64,000 nt of DNA from Salinimicrobium catena (lineage in GTDB: Bacteria > Bacteroidota > Bacteroidia > Flavobacteriales > Flavobacteriaceae), in contig NZ_FNGG01000001.1 in assembly GCF_900102915.1 (NCBI RefSeq), positions 682,001-746,000 of the forward strand, in the 5' to 3' direction. Below, piece after piece: positions 61,269 through 64,000 of this stretch (its first letter is position 1; each line of letters starts with the position of its first letter). Below the pieces are notes generated by a model, which made no database searches, was not told where the DNA came from, and saw nothing but the letters and a program-made list of their open reading frames with translations. Position numbers and translations under genes: made by a program.

Positions 61269-64000
61269 ATGATGAATAAATACTGTTTTTTTCTTTTGCT
61301 GATGTTCTTGGTGTGCGGGAAAACCTTCTCTCAGATCAATGAACGTGCCCGGCCGGTTTTGTCGGGCTCTGCCCAGGCTGTAAGTACAGAGGCTATCTCC
61401 ACTAAAGATTTACTGCCGCCTTCAGGCGAATTCAAAATCTATAACCCTAAGAACAGGAGTTCCAATATCGTGGTTCCCGGCAAAGGATATCCCAAAACGA
61501 TGGATGCCGCCTGGCAGAAAGATGCAGGAAAAATTCCAAACAAAAAACCTATTTTGACCTTTGGTGCGGCGACGTCGGGCTCTACGCCTACAGATCCTAC
61601 CGGCGCGGTGGGACCAAACCATTATGTTAACGCCTGGAACTCGGCTTTTGCCATTTATGACAAACAGGGAAACCTGCTATTACCGCCTGCCGACTTGAAA
61701 TCTATTGGAGGAAATTTCGCAGATGAAGATCTTGGTGATCCCATTGTGTTCTATGACAGCTTTGCTGACAGGTTTTTGATAACCCAGTTCAGTGACTCTC
61801 CTAACAGTCTGTTAGTGGCGGTTTCAAAAGGACCCGACCCAGTCAATGACGGCTGGTATACTTACCGCTTTGCAACAGGTACTTTCCCCGATTATCCCAA
61901 GTTCTTTGTGTGGGGAGATGGTTATTACGTGACCACCAACCAGGACCCAGACGAGATCAGGGCGCCCGATGATCAGGATGACGGGCTCAATGAAGTGGTT
62001 TACGTGCTGGAAAGGGACAAGATGCTGCAGGGCGAAGAAGCCCAACATTTAGGTTTTCCTTTGCCGGGGATAAGGGTGAACGGTTTTTACAGTCCCGCGG
62101 GGTTCTTCGCTGTTGGGGAAGAGTTACCGCCGGTAGGCAATTCCCCCATCATTTATTACCAGGATGACGCGTGGCTGGGGGTGAATGAAGACCATCTCAA
62201 GATGTGGCTGGTCAATGTGGATTGGAAGGATCCCTTGAACTCGACAATTGAAGAATCGCAAACCTTGGGTCCTTCGGAAGGAGTTACGCCGTTCCATTCG
62301 GTTTTTGACGGAGGATCATTTCAGAACCTTTCCCAACCCGGGAACTCTCCCGATGTGGATGCTTTGCAAGGGGCTGTCATGTATCCTACTGCATTCAGGC
62401 AGTTTCCTACACATAATTCCGTCGTTTTCAATTTTGTGGTAGATGTTGATCCTTCCGTAGTGGAGCATGCAGGAATACGCTGGTACGAGCTTCGGCAGGA
62501 TGCCACCGGGCAGCCCTGGACCGTCTATCAGGAAGGGACTTATGCTCCCGATAACAGCGACCGTTGGTGCGGAAGTATAGGTATTGATAAGAATGGAAAT
62601 ATCGGGCTTGGATTCACCATTCTTGACGACAACCCTACAAACCCCATTTATCCTTCTCTTCGTTACACCGGAAGATATGCTGATGATCCCCTGGGCAAAA
62701 TGACGCTGCAGGAAGAGACCATCGTTGAAGGTGTAGCTCCCGATCCCAGCAACAGGTATGGAGATTATTCGCACTTGAGCATCGACCCAGTTGACCAGGA
62801 GACCTTCTGGTTCATTGGGGAGCATTTTGGAGCCGGTTCAAGGCTCAATACTGTTGGAGTTTTTAAAATAGCCCCGGAATTTAGCAATGACGTGGGCATC
62901 GTGGATATCGTAGCACCTGAGAATGGTACGTTGGGCAACAATGAACAGGTTACGGTCACTATTCGTAACTTCGGAAGTAATCCGCAGTCCAATTTCCAGG
63001 TGTCCTTTTCGGTAGATGGTGGCACCGAAGTGACCGAAACTTTTACCGGAACCATCGCGGCAACAGATCAGGTGAATTTCACTTTCTCCACAAGAGTTGA
63101 CCTTTCAGAAATAGGAGAAAATTACGAATTTTTGGCAAGTACAAATCTGGCCGGGGATGAAGATCCCGAAAATGACACCTACACAGAAATTATCAAGAAT
63201 CTGCCGCCCAACGACGTTGGGGTAACTGTGATCCATTCTCCCGAAACAGGAGAGAACCTGGGACAGGAAGAGGTTATAGTAACGGTTGAGAATTTTGGCG
63301 GGGAACCGCAGAGTTCGTTCCCGGTGGCGTACAGCGTCAATAATGGCGATCTCGTTACCGAAACTATCAACGAAACCCTGGGCGTAGGCGAAGAACTCTC
63401 TTATAAATTCCAGAGCCTTGTGGATCTTTCGGCTCCCGAAAAATACCTGATCTACGCGACCACTCTCCTTGAAGAGGATTCCAACAAGGAGAATGACGAC
63501 ACAGAAAAGATCGTGGCCAATCTCAATTGTATCCCCGAAGGCTCAGACTGTTCCTTTGGAGACGGGATCTTTGATTTTTACCTGCAGGACATTGTGAACG
63601 AAAATATTTTCTGCACCAACGGTTATCATGACTTTATAGGTCTCTCAACAAGGCTTGACCGCACCCAGGGCACTTTCCAGGTGGGTGTTTCCAGCCGTTT
63701 TTCGGGGAATCGTTTCTCTCTTTGGATAGATTTCAACGATAATGCCTTTTTTGACAGGAATGAGCTGCTCATAAGTTCTGCGCTTATTCCTACAGCCGAT
63801 GAGGTTCATGTTTTCGAATTCAGGATTCCTGAAAACGCGCCCCTTGGCGAGCATTTAATGAGGGTAAGAGCCGGAGATACCGATTATGGAGGAGATCTTA
63901 ACGATCCTTGTGACGTAATGGATTACGGAAACACCATGGATTATTCGGTGGTGATCGTGAGTGATATTGAAGAATCTGCGCTTGAAGATTCAAAACTTAC
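61269..64000 (+). CDS. Large secreted multidomain protein with CARDB and GEVED domains (partial)
   Basis: The frame from ATG 61269 (a second ATG follows at 61272) stays open for 910 codons to the window edge, so the C terminus is missing. Signal peptide MMNKYCFFLLLMFLVCGKTFSQ. Residues about 100-530 are a beta-propeller-like region (ASGSTPTDPTGAVGPNHYVN region, NRYGDYSHLSIDP). Two CARDB-like adhesive domains follow, each opening with NDVGI/V (about 538 and 645; VTVTIRNFGSNPQSNFQVSF and VIVTVENFGGEPQSSFPVAY). A GEVED-type domain comes last (FSLWIDFNDNAFFDRNELL, GEHLMRVRAG, then PCD..MDYGNTMDYSVVI). The last residues (EESALEDSKL) look like the linker that precedes a type IX secretion sorting domain, but that domain lies outside. 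Likely T9SS-exported cell-surface or extracellular protein. Confidence 0.82.
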   Translation, partial: MMNKYCFFLLLMFLVCGKTFSQINERARPVLSGSAQAVSTEAISTKDLLPPSGEFKIYNPKNRSSNIVVPGKGYPKTMDAAWQKDAGKIPNKKPILTFGAATSGSTPTDPTGAVGPNHYVNAWNSAFAIYDKQGNLLLPPADLKSIGGNFADEDLGDPIVFYDSFADRFLITQFSDSPNSLLVAVSKGPDPVNDGWYTYRFATGTFPDYPKFFVWGDGYYVTTNQDPDEIRAPDDQDDGLNEVVYVLERDKMLQGEEAQHLGFPLPGIRVNGFYSPAGFFAVGEELPPVGNSPIIYYQDDAWLGVNEDHLKMWLVNVDWKDPLNSTIEESQTLGPSEGVTPFHSVFDGGSFQNLSQPGNSPDVDALQGAVMYPTAFRQFPTHNSVVFNFVVDVDPSVVEHAGIRWYELRQDATGQPWTVYQEGTYAPDNSDRWCGSIGIDKNGNIGLGFTILDDNPTNPIYPSLRYTGRYADDPLGKMTLQEETIVEGVAPDPSNRYGDYSHLSIDPVDQETFWFIGEHFGAGSRLNTVGVFKIAPEFSNDVGIVDIVAPENGTLGNNEQVTVTIRNFGSNPQSNFQVSFSVDGGTEVTETFTGTIAATDQVNFTFSTRVDLSEIGENYEFLASTNLAGDEDPENDTYTEIIKNLPPNDVGVTVIHSPETGENLGQEEVIVTVENFGGEPQSSFPVAYSVNNGDLVTETINETLGVGEELSYKFQSLVDLSAPEKYLIYATTLLEEDSNKENDDTEKIVANLNCIPEGSDCSFGDGIFDFYLQDIVNENIFCTNGYHDFIGLSTRLDRTQGTFQVGVSSRFSGNRFSLWIDFNDNAFFDRNELLISSALIPTADEVHVFEFRIPENAPLGEHLMRVRAGDTDYGGDLNDPCDVMDYGNTMDYSVVIVSDIEESALEDSKL

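Noticed and set aside
1-64000. CRISPR arrays, insertion sequences, prophage or integrative element boundaries
   Set aside because: No regularly spaced repeats, transposase, integrase or attachment-site duplication was seen. The four-helix-bundle insert is the only mobile-looking gene.

Overview
The window reads as a chromosome segment of a marine-type member of the Flavobacteriaceae (Bacteroidota), most like the Gramella/Salegentibacter/Zunongwangia group. The evidence is the family content: TonB-dependent receptors paired with lipoproteins, DUF2480, DUF3078 and DUF5689 proteins, an ileS-dksA-lspA block, and a suf operon in flavobacterial order. The sequence around starts also fits, with Bacteroidota-type -7 boxes (TAnnTTTG), sometimes with a TTTG -33 element. 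The species placement is inference. No rRNA, tRNA, CRISPR array, transposase or prophage module was seen.

Layout. 1-5.4 kb: the tail of a TonB receptor, then ileS, a cysteine-poor DksA-like gene, a secreted GIN/DUF4097-like protein and lspA. 5.4-7.3 kb: a PAS histidine kinase and its single-domain response regulator. 7.3-10.1 kb: a tight cluster of a retropepsin-like protease, RimK, an AstE/AspA-like zinc hydrolase and 5-formyl-THF cyclo-ligase. 10.4-14.5 kb: uvrC overlapping a patatin/POTRA/barrel protein. 14.6-21.9 kb: aromatic amino acid catabolism (homogentisate dioxygenase, HPP dioxygenase, tryptophan dioxygenase), a DUF3108 protein, an M23 peptidase lipoprotein and pgi.

22.1-33.2 kb is the most distinctive region. 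It holds two TonB receptors, each with a lipoprotein partner (a four-repeat acidic lipoprotein; a DUF5689/choice-of-anchor-J lipoprotein). Between them lie a lipoprotein endonuclease I, a secreted endonuclease/exonuclease/phosphatase and a small four-helix membrane protein. I read it as a candidate extracellular nucleic acid or phosphoester scavenging locus. 33.2-37.7 kb holds a secreted prolyl oligopeptidase, a duplicated-domain secreted protein and hflX. 37.8-46.0 kb is a long minus-strand Fe-S assembly unit (iscA/sufA, an inserted four-helix-bundle gene, sufB, a lipoprotein, sufC, sufD, sufS, sufE, a DUF59 protein, DUF2480, DUF3078). 46.3-50 kb: thiL, a small CxxC protein, an alpha/beta hydrolase and Xaa-Pro aminopeptidase. 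50.1-53.6 kb: sdhCAB with a hairpin-forming spacer between sdhA and sdhB. 53.7-61.2 kb: aminotransferase, a DUF1440-like protein, an omega-amidase-like nitrilase, an Ig-like lipoprotein, comF, a coiled-coil membrane protein and glycyl-tRNA synthetase. From 61.3 kb to the window end an open frame encodes a large secreted CARDB/GEVED protein that is cut by the edge.

The genome is compact. Several operons use 4-nt start/stop overlaps, and three convergent pairs share one CTAA tetranucleotide as both stop codons. Intrinsic terminators are clear hairpins with T-tracts, and in two places the next promoter is interleaved with the terminator.
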